Shown here piece by piece: positions 31,812 to 43,705 of a DNA stretch of 64,000 nt. A program made the translations under genes and the position numbers. The stretch is from Ahaetulla prasina. Its lineage: Eukaryota > Chordata > Lepidosauria > Squamata > Colubridae. The notes under the pieces are model-generated. The model had not been told where the DNA came from, made no database searches, and saw only the letters and a list, made by a program, of their open reading frames with translations. The stretch is taken from contig NC_080546.1 in assembly GCF_028640845.1 (NCBI RefSeq), forward strand, positions 78,114,697-78,178,696. Reading direction: 5' to 3'. Each line of letters begins with the position of its first letter. Positions within the stretch are counted from its first letter, which is position 1.

Positions 31812-32700
31812 TAAGGTGACCAACTTTTTTACAATGAGAAGGAGGACACAAATAAATTGAAGGGGAAAAAAAATCATAAAATAAAAGAAACATTTTATTC
31901 CTTGCAACAATAATACAGAAGACACTATAATGTGATAAATGCATAATAAAAACATTTGTAACAATAACATTTATATTGTAATTATGCTTACATGCCTATT
32001 AATTATTATTTAAATGAGTACTTTTCCATTGAATGAATATTCTTTGTTAATTATCATCTTCTAATGATATATTGGAAACATCTGAACAAGAAATAGCCTT
32101 CATATTGAATTTTACGCCAAGTGCTGCAGCTAGAGTATCAACATTCAATCTCGATTTCTCACTTTTCCAAAAATCATTAGCAATTGAATAAATAAAATTA
32201 ATTATTAAAATTGAAACAATAACATAAGCGAATAAACTTGTAAATAAAATTATACATATTTGGAAATTATTAAATAGATAATGAATTAATAAAACATGAA
32301 TTATTGTGCTCACCTGTGTATGATTGAATATTCACTGAGAAAGAAGTGAGTCTAATGTGTGCCTGTGTGCCGTGCCGTGTTTCGGTAACAAGTAAACAAA
32401 GCCACTTGTGCGTGGCACACTCTTGCGCACGGTACACTCTCTCAAAACAATTCTCCTGTGCGGAGCATTTGCGTCTCATAATCGCGTCTCACCGCACTGT
32501 ACCGAGCCTTGACGGATCGTCATGTCAAATACAAATACATCACATCACACGCAATGGATCGGCATTGATCGAATATGGAGATTTACAGATTAGTCTTCAA
32601 ATATCAAAAAGGAGGGCATGTAGGAGGACACTTTTCAAGAGAAGACATAACTTACAAAAGAAGGACTGTCCTCCCTAAAGGAGGACAATTGGTCACCTTA
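31812..32700. mobile_element. 889-bp hAT-like non-autonomous element (TAAGGTGACC ends)
   Basis: Starts TAAGGTGACCAACTTTTTT and ends GGACAATTGGTCACCTTA, an inverted repeat of about 13 bp. ATTAAAT flanks both sides (31805-31811 and 32701-32707). Subterminal GGAGGACA occurs on both sides. Interior is AT-rich with short frames (32313-32047 minus, 32346-32678 plus) without recognisable transposase motifs. The single example in the window. Confidence 0.8.
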
Positions 32701-32807
32701 ATTAAATCATTCCTAAGTGACAACACATTAGACACATTACTTTTTTACTTTTTTTTTCTGTAGAAAGAATTTCTTTGCCCGATATTTGTTCCAAAAAAGT
32801 TAGAGCA

Positions 32808-32855
32808 GTGTTTCTCAACTTTGGCAACTTTAAGATGGGTGGATTTCAACATGAC
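32808..32855. mobile_element. half of a foldback hAT-like MITE
   Basis: CAGTGTTTCTCAACTTTGGC, AACTTTAAGATGGGTGGATTTC matches the left arm of the foldback family. The right arm is missing. Confidence 0.75.
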
Positions 32856-33655
32856 TCTTGCACTCTTTAAAGCTCGCATTGTCTTGCTCAAACCACACGG
32901 TTTTCTTCATTCCTCAGTTTAAGAATCACTTCATACAACACCTAAAATAGAGTTTATGCCACAAAATGTATGCTACAATAAATTGGTTAATCTGTAAAGA
33001 CAGAAGACTGTCTTCGAAAAGGCCTGGTGAACAATGAATCATAATAGAATGTTTTTTTTAAAAAAAAATCAGCTGAATGTGACTTCAAAGCCAAAATGCA
33101 GCTGGATAGTATTTGCAGTTCCTGCAGTATACCTGCAGTTCCATGTTAAACCACCTACATGAAGGTCAAACAGACAATTAACCTGGATTATTAAACACAA
33201 ATGGTGAGCATTTATAAAAGTATTCCTGGAGCGCCAATATTTTCTGCTAGCTTTCACGGCAGCCCGGTGCAGCTATCCCTGACTACAAATGACGCCTTAG
33301 AAACCGCTGTAGAAATCTAAATATGGCTTTTCAAATTAATGGACCCCCAGAACTCACATTTCCAGAAAAGAAACATGGAAAAATCCAAGAGTTATATTCT
33401 TAAAAATATCTGAGGCAAAACATATGATACATCACATTCATATCTATCAGTTATTGAGAATTTCATATTCACAAGTTCAGTGAAACATCTCAAAAACTAT
33501 AAAAAGATACCACTCTGGTAGGTCAAGTAAAAAAGAATGACCTGAAACATAACATAAAGTTAACCTAATAGTACTCCAAAAATTGGTATACTCAGTATTT
33601 CTCCTGTCCTGGTTTTCCTACCCACCAAATGCACTCATTTAAATATCTTAAGATT
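32856..33655. other. no gene seen
   Basis: AT-rich unique sequence. Only short frames. Confidence 0.4.
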
Positions 33656-33660
33656 CATAA

Positions 33661-33868
33661 AGAGCCAAGGTGGTGCAGTGGTTAAGAGTGCAGTACTGCA
33701 GGCTATTTCATCTGACCGCAGTTCAGCAGTTCAAATCTGACCGGCTCAAGGTTGACTTAGCTTTCCATCCTTCCAAGGTGGGTAAAATGAGGACCCAGAT
33801 TGTTGGGGCCAATATTCTGACTCTGTAAACAGCTTAGAGAGGGCTGTAAAAAGCACTATGAAGCGGTA
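33661..33868 (+). mobile_element. Sauria-type SINE with BovB-like tail
   Basis: Head GGTGGTGCAGTGGTTAAGAG with box B-like AGTTCAAATCTGACC, body ATGAGGACCCAGATTGTTGG, and tail AGAGAGGGCTGTAAAAAGCA then ATGAAGCGGTATATA, the 3' end Sauria SINEs share with BovB LINEs. The central body is shared with the L2-tailed SINE at 13478 while the 3' ends differ. Confidence 0.9.
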
Positions 33869-33869
33869 T

Positions 33870-34387
33870 ATACCGTTTTTTCCAGCGTATAAGAGGCACC
33901 TTCCCCCCCCCCTAAAAGAGGGTGAAAATTTGGGTGCATCTTATACACCAAAAGTAGCCCAGACGCCGGCCCCCACCCTTTGGCCTCTGCCTCCCAGCAA
34001 TTTACCTCCTTGCAGCAAATAGCCCGTTTCAGCTTCAGCACAGCCTGATTAGCACAAGCAGTTGATCGTCAGTTGGATCGGCCTCCCGACCTCAACTGTT
34101 TCAGGCTGCAGAGATTGCCATTGCCGCCTCCACATCCCCCTTTTTCGGCCTCCGCTGTTTGCTGCAAGCAGATAAATTGCTGGAAGGCAGGTTTTTTTTT
34201 TATCTTGTGCTAATCAGGCTGTGCTGAAAATGAAACTAAATCAGACTGCTTGCTGTTTGCTGCAAGGAGGAAAATTGCTGGGAGGCAGAGGCAGAATTTT
34301 TTTTCTTGTTTTCCTCCCCAAAAAAGGTAGGTGTGTCTTCCAGAGCATCTTATAGTCCAGAACGTCTTATACTCCAAAAAATACCGT
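33870..34387. mobile_element. MITE with TACCG/CGGTA ends
   Basis: Left TACCGTTTTTTCCAGCGTAT and right CTTATACTCCAAAAAATACC are inverse complements with few mismatches. Its left end abuts TATA of the SINE tail, suggesting TA targeting. The interior holds a repeated TTTGCTGCAAG(G/C)AG motif and GGGAGGCAGAGGC. No frame resembling a transposase. Confidence 0.72.
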
Positions 34388-35050
34388 AAATCTCAGAGCT
34401 ATTGCTATAAATTATCCCATCGGGGCAACTATCCCATAGCAATCCTGCTATCTTAGTAGCTTTTCCATTAATTATTTTCCTCTTCTCAAGACTTGTGTGA
34501 CCTCAGCAAACGGATTCCCCTGATAGCTTCCCCATCTCCCTGCTCACCATCAGGCTAGGTCACCATTACTTTTCCCTACAGCTCCTGTGCAAAACAGCAG
34601 AACGGGTTTAATGATAGGCTGGTTGAACCCGGGTCTTTATGCCTACTTGCCTGGGCCACTTCCTGTATAAGCATTCCTCACCTAGCCTGATTCCTTTCTT
34701 GATCTGCAACAATACACCCAAACTGGGTGCAGCATTGCCATCACACCTTCTGGCAGCTGGAAAACAAGTGAATTATTGTGCCTTCTCCTGAAGGAGCAAG
34801 CTTCCTGGAATCCAACTAAAGAGTCCTACATGTAATCCTTCTAGAAAATTTATGACACTCAAAAGATACATAGGCAAAAGCTAAAAAGAAAGAAAAATGT
34901 CGCAATATGTCATCAGTCATCGCTGCTATCAAAACTCTTTTTTTTTAAAAAAAAAAATGAACTTCAACCTGGTGTTTCTTAACGTTTTGACTGACTGATT
35001 CTTTTTAAACATCTTTGTTGACAAAAGTCCTCCTTTAAGAAATCTCAAAA
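34388..35050. other. no gene seen
   Basis: Mixed sequence ending in a T/A tract (34939-34958). Frames here are short. Confidence 0.4.
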
Positions 35051-35054
35051 GGTG

Positions 35055-35760
35055 GCATAGAATGAAAAGAAGGACTAGGGGAGACATGATAGCAGTGTTC
35101 CAATATCTCAGGGGCTGCCACAAAGAAGAGGGAGTCAAGCTGTTCTCCAAGGCATCTGAGGCAGGGGTGAAATCCAGCAGGTTCTGACAGGTTCTGGAGA
35201 ACTGGTAGTGGAAATTTGAGTAGTTCAGAGAACCGGTAGCAGAAATTTTGAATAGTTCGGAGAACCAGCAAATACTAGCTCTGGCTGGTCCCAGAGTGGG
35301 GTGGGAATGGAAATTTTGCAATATCCTTCCCCCAGGAGTGGGGAGGGAATGAGGATTTTTGCAGTATCTTTCCCCTGGAGTGGGATGGAAATGGAGATTT
35401 TATAATATCCTTCCCCTGACATGCCCACCAAGCCACACCACTCCCACCAAGCCACACCCACAGAACTGGTAGTAAAATTTGAATTTCACCACTGAACTGA
35501 GGGTAGGAAAAGAAGCAATGGGTGGGAACTAATCAAGGAGAGAAGCAACTTAAAACTAAGGAGAAATTTCCTGACAGTTAGAACAATTAATCAATGGAAC
35601 AACTTGACTCCAGAAGTTGTGAATGCTCCAACACTGGAAGTTTATAAGAAGAAGTTGGATAACCATTTGTCTGGAAGTCGTGTAGGGTTTCCTGCCTAAA
35701 CAGAGGGTTGGACTAGGAGACCTCCAAGGTCCCTTCCAACTCTGTTATTCTAAATTCTAC
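35055..35760 (+). mobile_element. CR1 LINE 3' fragment interrupted by a MITE
   Basis: GAATGAAAAGAAGGACTAGG to CTCCAAGGCATCTGAGG, then after the insertion GAAGCAATGGGTGGGAACTA, GGTTGGACTAGGAGACCTCC, CTCTGTTATTCT. Colinear with 4750-5110. Confidence 0.9.
35162..35494. mobile_element. hAT-like MITE nested in CR1
   Basis: Starts CAGGGGTGAAATCCAGCAGG and ends TTGAATTTCACCACTG. Flanks ATCTGAGG and AACTGAGG agree at 6 of 8. The middle holds three GG(A/G)G(G/T)GGAATGG(A/G) plus TTTTGCA(A/G)TATC copies. Confidence 0.85.
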
Positions 35761-35899
35761 CCAGATGTAATAAATACATTAAAAAAAACTGGGGGAAAAT
35801 GTCCCAAATTCCAACAGAATGGGACAAGCCATAATAAATGTTACTTGTTACATGATGAAATTCTTGGATTTCTTACCACCCACCCCCCAGAATTCCATT

Positions 35900-36440
35900 A
35901 AGATTACCATGATATAAAATACAAATGATAATAAAGATAATAGGGAAACAGGGAAGAGAGGAAAAGGTGAAAGAGATATTTGGGGCAAAAGCGGAAAGAA
36001 GAAAAAAGCATGGACTTCCAATATTTTTCAGTGCAGTAAAATACAAAATAGAAGTACATCCTCAACTTTTTACTTTACCATCAAGCCCTAGCCATTTCTA
36101 TAACAAAAAACTAGATTAATCAGCAAAACCCAAGTCAAAAGTTCAATTTTTTTCTGCCTTGAGCACAAAGTCCAGAAATGGTTTCCAAGTAGAAACAAAA
36201 CTAGATATATTCTTTTCTCCAATTAAAATAGTCGATTTTGTCATCTCTACCAGCAATATTTCTTTTTCTATCCATTCTTCTGTTATGGAGCTTGATATAT
36301 CTTTGCATTTCTGGGCATCTAGCATTCTTGCTGCAACCAACATATACAAGAACAAAGTTCCAAAACTTTTTTTTCGCAACTCCTTATCCAACAATCCTTC
36401 AGGTTTCAATTTTATGTTAATTTTAAGAATCTTCTAAATT
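35900..36440 (-). mobile_element. L1 LINE 3' end fragment
   Basis: Minus frame 36409-36143 contains LYMLVAARMLDAQKCKD, ITEEWIEKEILLVEMTK and FVSTWKPFLDFVLKAE, the pattern of an L1 ORF2 C-terminus. A related L1 end lies at 57955-58330. Confidence 0.75.
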
Positions 36441-37225
36441 ACAACTTGGGTCTGGGGCTAAAATGCTTGGATTTCTAAAAGATATTTGACTGGTACCTAA
36501 TTCTATCACCCTTGTCATTGGGTTAATAAAAGCATTCAAGAAAAAGAAGACAAGCTTCTATCCAATTACTATCTGAAATCAAATATTAGATGGACGGAGG
36601 TTATAGTAGAAGTTCTTGGATGATTAGTATGTATTTTGGACAAATTCATGTACTAGCTGGAAGATAAACTTTCAAGGATAGGAACAAGTAAACACATAAG
36701 ACCTTTAAAAAGCAAATAAAATCAAAAGGAAAAAAGGAGGAATTTTGTTTGAGAACATTATCAAATCTCAAAGCTGAGATACCAGGAAACCAAGACATCA
36801 TTTTTAGGGAATAAATATGATGAAAGACTGGGAGAGGAATCAGAAAGATAAAAGTTATATGTTTCATCTATTTTTAGGAGTTTGTTCTGGAACATTGTTC
36901 TTTGATGGTACTGCACAGCTGTGTTCTCGCAATATATTGAACTCGGTTAATTCAAACCCTACTTGGCCATATTCATACAGCAGGCTGAGCATGGATTCAG
37001 CCACAACCACAGCAAACTACAATAATGTCATTGTGACACCATGTGCGCACTGACATCATCACACGAATGTCTGCATTATATTTTTATTAGGTATTTAATA
37101 TAAAGTATGTATATGTATTTTATGGATTAAAGATATTAATGGTCAAGCCTGTTTGATAATTTATCCCCCCCCCATAAACACTTAACCCTCATGGACATCC
37201 ATACACATTGACATGAGTAGAAGGG
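36441..37225. other. no gene seen
   Basis: AT-rich, probably unique. No recognisable element. Confidence 0.4.
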
Positions 37226-37233
37226 GGACAAAG

Positions 37234-37634
37234 CAGGGGTGGATTCCTGGGGGTTCGGCAGGGTTCGGGTGATCCTCTAGCCAAGGATTGCCGGGGTTCG
37301 GCGAACAGCCAAATGCCACCCCTGGCTGGACACGCCCTCCCCCCCCAGGAGTCTTCACACGGCCATTCATCATTCCAGGTAAGTGCTGGGGCCTATCGGA
37401 GGTTCCGGGAGTCCAGAAACGGGCTTGTTTCTGGCCTCCGGAGGGCCTCCGGAGCCCAGGAAAAGCTGTTTCTGCCCTCCCAGAGGCTCAAGAAAAGCCT
37501 CTGGAGCCTGGGGAGGGTGAAAATGCACCCCCTGCTATGGTGCAGGTGGCCAACTAGGCCACTCCCACCATGGCCACTCCCACCCAGCAACGGGGCAATG
37601 AACCCGTTGCTAAAGGATCTGAAGCCCACCCCTG
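37234..37634. mobile_element. hAT-like MITE with exact 8-bp target duplication
   Basis: Starts CAGGGGTGGATTCC and ends CTGAAGCCCACCCCTG. Exact GGACAAAG at 37226-37233 and 37635-37642. Interior GGGTTCGG repeats and GGGCCTCCGGAGCCCAGGAA. 401 bp. Confidence 0.92.
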
Positions 37635-37642
37635 GGACAAAG

Positions 37643-37990
37643 AAAGGGTCAAGTGATGAAAAATTTGTTCTTTCATCATAATATAAATTTTGCCCTAATA
37701 TCACACTTGTGTATGATGTAAGAACAAAATGGCAGTGCTTATAGTGTGACTTCGCAAGGCACCTTTTTTTTTTAGCATCATTATGGCTAATTAGATGCCC
37801 ATGAATTTTCACCATTATTGTCCATGTAATTTGATTCATAATTATGTGAGTTATTCACACATCTTAGGACGATAGCCTTTATCAATACTAATTTAATAAA
37901 TGACCTTGATGATAGATTGAAGTGTGGTGGGGGGGGAGGCAGGATTGAATGAAAGGTGAGGTCCATGGTTCACTATATCTTGCTGGATTA
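37643..37990. other. no gene seen
   Basis: AT-rich spacer with a G-run at 37929-37936. Confidence 0.35.
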
Positions 37991-37992
37991 CA

Positions 37993-38139
37993 AGCTCTAG
38001 CCCAGGAATGTCAAACTGGCAGGCCACGGGCCGGATGTGTCACGTGCAGGCCACGCCCACCCCAGCTCCGCGAATGGGAAAAACATCGCAAATCATCATG
38101 TGATGGCAACGCAATGCCCTGAGTTTGACACCCATGCTC
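37993..38139. mobile_element. hAT-like MITE (GTCAAAC type)
   Basis: CAGGAATGTCAAACTGGCAG to GAGTTTGACACCCATG between CTCTAGCC and CTCTAGCA, 7 of 8 matching. Another TCTAG-centred target. Confidence 0.8.
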
Positions 38140-38744
38140 TAGCACCTCAGACAACATGGCCCATTGTAAGGTTTGAGGGGCTTAGTTCAATAACACCTGG
38201 GAAGCCAAAATGGCAATATTCCTCTTATTGCTAGTCAAAATAAATCGAGTGCAGTATAAGTAAGCTGAGCTTTGAGCATTGTAGAAAGAGTTTCTAATGA
38301 TCCCGCTCTAGTTTCTATATTGTCTTCTAATCTTCTTTAGCTACTTGGCTTAGTTTCCTTTTCTGAAATTAGAATCTCCAGCCAACTTAGTTCAATGCTT
38401 CTTTAACTTGTCTATTACCTATCCAATCACAATTTTTTGAAATTCGGCACTGGAAAGGGCTCCCGAGAATACCATGAAAATAAAAACAAAGCGGTCATCA
38501 GACAAATCAATCAAGTTGCGGCACACATGGGCAGCCTCAAATTATCCCATTTCAGAAACATTAAAGGAAGGTCTTCTCTCTAGAGAAAGCTGGGAAAATT
38601 GGAAAATTGGAAAAGCTGGCTGGGAAAATTGGAAGAAAAGAGAGAAAGAGAATGACCAGCCGCAAAGTGATCACTGTGGGTACATCATTGGAAGACCTCA
38701 AATGATCAGGTTAGATTCTTGATTAAAATCAGATTAAAGTCAGA
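38140..38744. other. no gene seen
   Basis: A local repeat GGGAAAATTGGAA(A/G)A occurs three times around 38590-38640. No element recognised. Confidence 0.4.
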
Positions 38745-39237
38745 TTAACAGAGTTAGAAGGGACCTTGTAGGTCATCTAGTCCAACCCCCTACCAAAGCA
38801 GGAGACCCTACAGCAGGGTCTCCAACCTTGGTCCCTTTAAGACTTGTAGACTTCAACTCCCAGAGTTCCTCAGCCAGCTTTGCTAGCTGAGGGACTCTGG
38901 GAGTTGAAGTCCACAAGTCTTAAAGGGACCAAGGTTGGAGACCCCTGACCTACACCATTTGTGACAGATTGGCAGTCCAATCTCTTCTTGAAAGCTTCCA
39001 GTGATGAAGTTCCCACAACTTCTGAAGGCAACTTCTGTTCCATGGGTTGATTATTCTCCCTGGCAGAAAATTCCTCATTTCCAGGTTGAATCTCTCCTTG
39101 TTCAGTTTCCATCCATTATTCCTTCTCTGGCCTTCAGGTGCTTTGAAAAATAGCTTGACCCACACACCCCTCCTCTCTGTGGCAGTCCCTCGAACATTAG
39201 AAGACTGCTATCAGGTCTTCCCTGTTCCTTTTGTGGA
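38745..39237 (-). mobile_element. CR1 LINE 3' fragment with nested foldback MITE
   Basis: Minus-strand CR1: AGAGTTAGAAGGGACCTTGT and CATCTAGTCCAACCCC before the insertion, then AATCTCTTCTTGAAAGCTTC and CCTTCAGGTGCTTTGAAAAA after it. Interrupted by 38814-38947. Confidence 0.88.
38814..38947. mobile_element. foldback hAT-like MITE nested in CR1
   Basis: CAGGGTCTCCAACCTTGGTC left arm and CAAGGTTGGAGACCCCTG right arm, centre GCCAGCTTTGCTAGCTGAGG. Flanks CCCTACAG and ACCTACAC match 6 of 8. Confidence 0.88.
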
Positions 39238-39573
39238 TTAAAGTCAGATTACAGATATTTACAGATACTGTAACATCATATGTCAGCTTCTGTGAAGACC
39301 TATGTGTACCGACCAGGAACTTGCAAATACACAGTTAACAATAAACCTTGGTTCACAGCTAAACTTAAGCAGCTACGTTGTACCAAAGAGGATTCTCTTC
39401 TATAGCAATCTATTACTTCTTTCTTCTTTGTCTCTTTTAGTTCTGGGCTGCAGTTAGTGTTAGCACCGAGTGAGATTGGCTCTTGTAAAAAAAAAAAAAA
39501 ACCTAGCCAAATTAATGTCTAGTTAGTATTTGGATGGAGGGCTTCTAGAAAACCTCAAGGCTGTGGTCTAGAC

Positions 39574-39708
39574 CAGGGGTCTCCAACCTTGGTCCCTTTA
39601 AGACTTGTGGACTTCAACTCCCAGAGTCCCTCAGCCAGCAAAGCTGACAGAGGAACTCTGGAAGTTGAAGTCCACAAGTCTTAAAGGGACCAAGGTTGGG
39701 GACCCCTA
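39574..39708. mobile_element. foldback hAT-like MITE with exact GTCTAGAC duplication
   Basis: CAGGGGTCTCCAACCTTGGT to AGGTTGGGGACCCCTA. Exact GTCTAGAC at 39566-39573 and 39709-39716, the same octamer as at 9887 and 10025. Confidence 0.93.
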
Positions 39709-39716
39709 GTCTAGAC

Positions 39717-40840
39717 AATCACAAATATTTCCATATACTGCCAAAGTTGAAACCCTAATTAGCCACCAACTGTCAAATTCAGCTCAAGAGTTTTAATAAG
39801 GGCTTAGTAGCACAACCCAGCTATTGAAATAATCCAATTTCTGGTTTACATTTTTACCTTGTCTTTATCACTCTATAAGTAACTCAATGCAGCAAACATA
39901 CCCAATAACTTTTCCTCCTCCTGTCCCCCTCCCAAAATAGCTTTGTGAGTTGGGCTGAGAGGGAGAGACTGGCTTAAAGGCACGCAGGTGGCTTTCATGC
40001 CTAAGGCAGGACTAGAATTCAGTCTCCTGGTTTCTATGCAGTACCTTAACCCCTGCATCAAACTGGCTAATCAAGGGTTAAGTACACACAATGAACTAAT
40101 CCATGTTTGTTTCCTAACGAGTTGTACTGTTGCAGCCTTATTCCCTTCCATTACACAAGGAAGTGAACACAAAGACTTAAAAGGAATAATAGTCCTCTTG
40201 GTTTCATAAATTGGCACAACAATTTCCTGAAATCTTCATTCAGTGACATCATCATCTCCAGATGAACCTACTTTTTCTCCCATTAAATACATTTCATGTT
40301 CCTCTCATGGGTCTATGTTAGATTTAATAGTAAGAATTCTTTACTATTAAAGCAGGATTTTTAACCGTTGTTCATTAAACAAGATGCAAAAGTCTAAACC
40401 AAATTTTATAAATCCTAGGGGCCGGCTTGCCAAATTATGCTAAACCAGAAACAAGCATCTTACATTAATTTTTTACATTAGTATAAAACACTTGTTTAAA
40501 GTATTCAGCACTTTGAGCTCTAAAACATGTCTCTTTAATAATTTATTCTTCAAACTGAATGACTAGGCACTGCTAAGTAGTGCATGAGATTTAAGGGACA
40601 CAAACCTAAAGTGACCTAAACCAACTGCTAGTAACTCAACAAGAATTTTTGAGCTTGTGGTACTACCATCATCACAAAAACCCAGCTGATAGACAGGACT
40701 AACAATCGATGAGAAGAATTTTAGCAAGCAGGGACTTCTAAACTTTAAAAATGTTCATTTGCCATTTTTCAGAGTTGGCATACAGAGGTGCTCAATTCTT
40801 CGTACACACGGCATTTAGTTTAACCAGTTGGAAAACTTTA
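39717..40840. other. no gene seen
   Basis: A long, mostly unique AT-rich stretch with no transposon I recognise. If the CRACDL intron model is right, this would be intronic. Confidence 0.4.
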
Positions 40841-40844
40841 AACC

Positions 40845-40970
40845 AGGCCTGTCAAACCTGGCCACCCATGTCCCGGATGCATCATGTGCAGACCACGCCC
40901 ATCTCGGCTCCACAAAAGAAAAAACACATCACGATACAACATGTGATGCGATCGAGTTTGACACCGGTGG
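40845..40970. mobile_element. hAT-like MITE (GTCAAAC type)
   Basis: CAGGCCTGTCAAACCTGG to CGAGTTTGACACCGGTG. Flanks CTTTAAAC and GTTGAAAC match 6 of 8. Confidence 0.75.
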
Positions 40971-41059
40971 TTGAAACTAAAAAGCGCCAACCATTACTGG
41001 ATGTCTGTGATCTATTTCCGCCAATTACCAGGTTTCGCAGAGCTAAACACCTATTGCTT

Positions 41060-41200
41060 GACATAGTGTAGGCCACCCTGAGTCTTCGGAGAAGGGCGGG
41101 ATATAAATGCAAATAATAATAAATAAAAAAAACCACCGGCCACCATTGCTACCAGTTCTCCCAAACCGGTGTAAACCGGTAGTGTTTCACTGCTGATCAC
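41060..41200 (+). mobile_element. SINE tail (L2 type) plus hAT-like scrap
   Basis: CATAGTGTAGGCCACCCTGA, CTTCGGAGAAGGGCGGGATA, AAATAATAATAAATAA (41060-41130), then CCAGTTCTCCCAAACCGG and TAAACCGGTAGTGTTTCACTG to 41194. Confidence 0.8.
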
Positions 41201-41985
41201 ACCGCTGTAACTGCCATCTTGACCTTTTTGATCCTCTTCCCTGTGCCCAGCATGCATGTGGGGATGACAATCCAACTTGACAGGAAGCCAGCAGCAGATA
41301 AAAATCACTGCACAGCCAGCTTCTGCCGAATAAAATCAGCACGCAGTTTCTAATAGGTTCATCCCGGTTTCTCACAGAACTTATGCTGGATGTATTCAAC
41401 ACGCACCTCTGCATCCACGCAACCAGTTTTTCAGCAGCTTCAGGTAGTCTCCTGCCGTGGAAGGCTATGCCTCCTCAAAAGCAGGATATCAATAAGGGTA
41501 AAATATAAATAAAAGCTCACAGGGGAAAAAAAAAGACATATTTGGTTTATTGGTTCTAACTGAGACAGTAATTACCTCCTGCCTGCCTTCACTTAACAAG
41601 TTGGTTCGGCTACAATTATTGTTGGTTGGCATGTTGAAATGTCGCCTATGACTTGCCTTGTCATTGCCCAGGTCTCTCAATTGGGAAGCAAAAACCACAT
41701 TCCAACCCCATGGCAAGTGGCTTTATTACTCCTGGGTTGCAAAGGGCACTTCCTTTTCCCTCCTAACATCTCCTCCTCCTCCTCCCTTAAGCAGCTCAGG
41801 TTCAAGCAGCCCTATTGTGAACCCTATTAAAATTGCAAGAGGAAGAGTTGTGGTTTCCAATTTTCTTCTGACCGGGAAAGCAGAGGGGTGGGGGGAAGGG
41901 GTGGAGTGGGGTGCGAAGAAGCGACGACACCTTTTTCTCTCTTTAATACAAAGTGTTAAATTTGTACCCTATGACTATCATTAAG
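41201..41985. other. no gene seen
   Basis: Mixed sequence with a TCC repeat near 41770. No support for a coding exon. Confidence 0.35.
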
Positions 41986-42481
41986 TGTTGTACCTTGATG
42001 AAGGTATCTTTTCTTTTATGTAGACTGAGAGCATATGCACCAAAGACAAATTCCTTGTGTGTCCAATCACACTTGGCAAATAAAAGAATTCTATTCTATT
42101 CTATTCTATTCTATTCTATTCTATTCTATTCTATTCTATTCTATTCTATTCTATTCTATTCTATTCTATTCTATTCTACTGGGATTTCCATATAACCATA
42201 GTTGATTGGCTGGAACTCAGTTAACTTCCTTCCTTCCTCTATTCCTCTCCTTCCTTCTATCCATGTCCTTCCTTCCTTCCTTCCTTCCTTCCTTCCTTCC
42301 TTCCTTCCTTCCTTCCTTCCTTCCTTCCTTCCTTCCTATCTATCTATCTCTATTCATCTCCTGTTGTGCCTTGATGAAGGTATCTTTTCTTTTATGTACA
42401 CTGAGAGCATATGCACCAAAGACAAATTCCTTGTGTGTCCAATTACACTTGGCCAATAAAAGAATTCTATTCTAATCTATT

Positions 42482-42741
42482 CTAACTGAAATACTTTGGC
42501 CACCTAATGAGAAAGAAGGACTCACTGGAGAAGAGCCTAATGCTGGGAAAGATTGAGGGCAAAAGAAGAACAGGACGACAGAGAACAAGGTTGCTGGATG
42601 GAGTCACTGAAGCAGTAGGCATGAGTTTAAATGGACTCCAGAGGATGGTAGAGGACAGAAAGGCCTGGAGGAATGTTGTCCATGGGGTCGCGATGGGTCG
42701 GATACATGACTTCACAACTAACAACAACAACAACAACAACA
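42482..42741 (+). mobile_element. BovB (RTE) LINE 3' fragment, copy 1
   Basis: The frame encodes MRKKDSLEKSLMLGKIEGKR, QRTRLLDGVTEAVGMSLNGL, VEDRKAWRNVVHGVAMGRIH, the C-terminal segment of the BovB/RTE reverse transcriptase known from ruminants and squamates. It passes into AAC repeats. No catalytic domain. Confidence 0.93.
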
Positions 42742-43445
42742 ACTCTATTCTATTCTATTCTATTCTATTCTATTCTATTCTATTCTATTCTATTCTATTC
42801 TATTCTATTCTATTCTACTGGGATTTCCATATAATCATAGTTGATTGGCTGGAACTCAGACTTCCTTCCTTCCTCTATTCATCTCCTTCCTTCTATCCAT
42901 GTCCTTCTGTCCTTCCTTCCTTCCTTCCTTCCTATCTATGCATCTATTCATCTCCTGTTGTACCTTGATGAAGGTATCTTTTCTTTTATGTAGACTGAGA
43001 GCATATGCACCAAAGACAAATTCCTTGTGTGTCCAATCACACTTGGCAAATAAAAGAATTCTATTCTATTCTATTCTATTCTATTCTATTCTATTCTATT
43101 CTATTCTATTCTATTCTATTCTATTCTATTCTATTCTACTGGGATTTCCATATAACCATAGTTGATTGGCTGGAACTCAGTTAACTTCCTTCCTTCCTCT
43201 ATTCCTCTCCTTCCTTCTATCCATGTCTTTCCTTCCTTCCTTCCTTCCTTCCTTCCTTCCTTCCTTCCTTCCTTCCTTCCTTCCTTCCTTCCTTCCTTCC
43301 TTCCTATCTATCTCTATTCATCTCCTGTTGTGCCTTGATGAAGGTATCTTTTCTTTTATGTACACTGAGAGCATATGCACCAAAGACAAATTCCTTGTGT
43401 GTCCAATCACACTTGGCCAATAAAAGAATTCTATTCTAATCTATT

Positions 43446-43705
43446 CTAACTGAAATACTTTGGCCACCTATTGAGAAAGAAGGACTCACTGGAGAAGAGC
43501 CTAATGCTGGGAAAGATTGAGGGCAAAAGAAGAACGGGACGACAGAGAACAAGGTTGCTGGATGGAGTCACTGAAGCAGTAGGCATGAGTTTAAATGGAC
43601 TCCAGAGGATGGTAGAGGACAGAAAGGCCTGGAGGAATGTTGTCCATGGGGTCGCGATGGGTCGGATACATGACTTCACAACTAACAACAACAACAACAA
43701 CAACA
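43446..43705 (+). mobile_element. BovB (RTE) LINE 3' fragment, copy 2
   Basis: Same frame and length as 42482-42741, in the second higher-order unit. Differences are two or three bases (e.g. TATTGAGAAAG for TAATGAGAAAG). A tandem-duplication product, not an independent insertion. Confidence 0.93.

Noticed and set aside
36143..36409. Host gene in the minus-strand 88-residue frame
   Set aside because: The sequence pattern is an L1 ORF2 C-terminus and a second related copy exists at 57955-58330.
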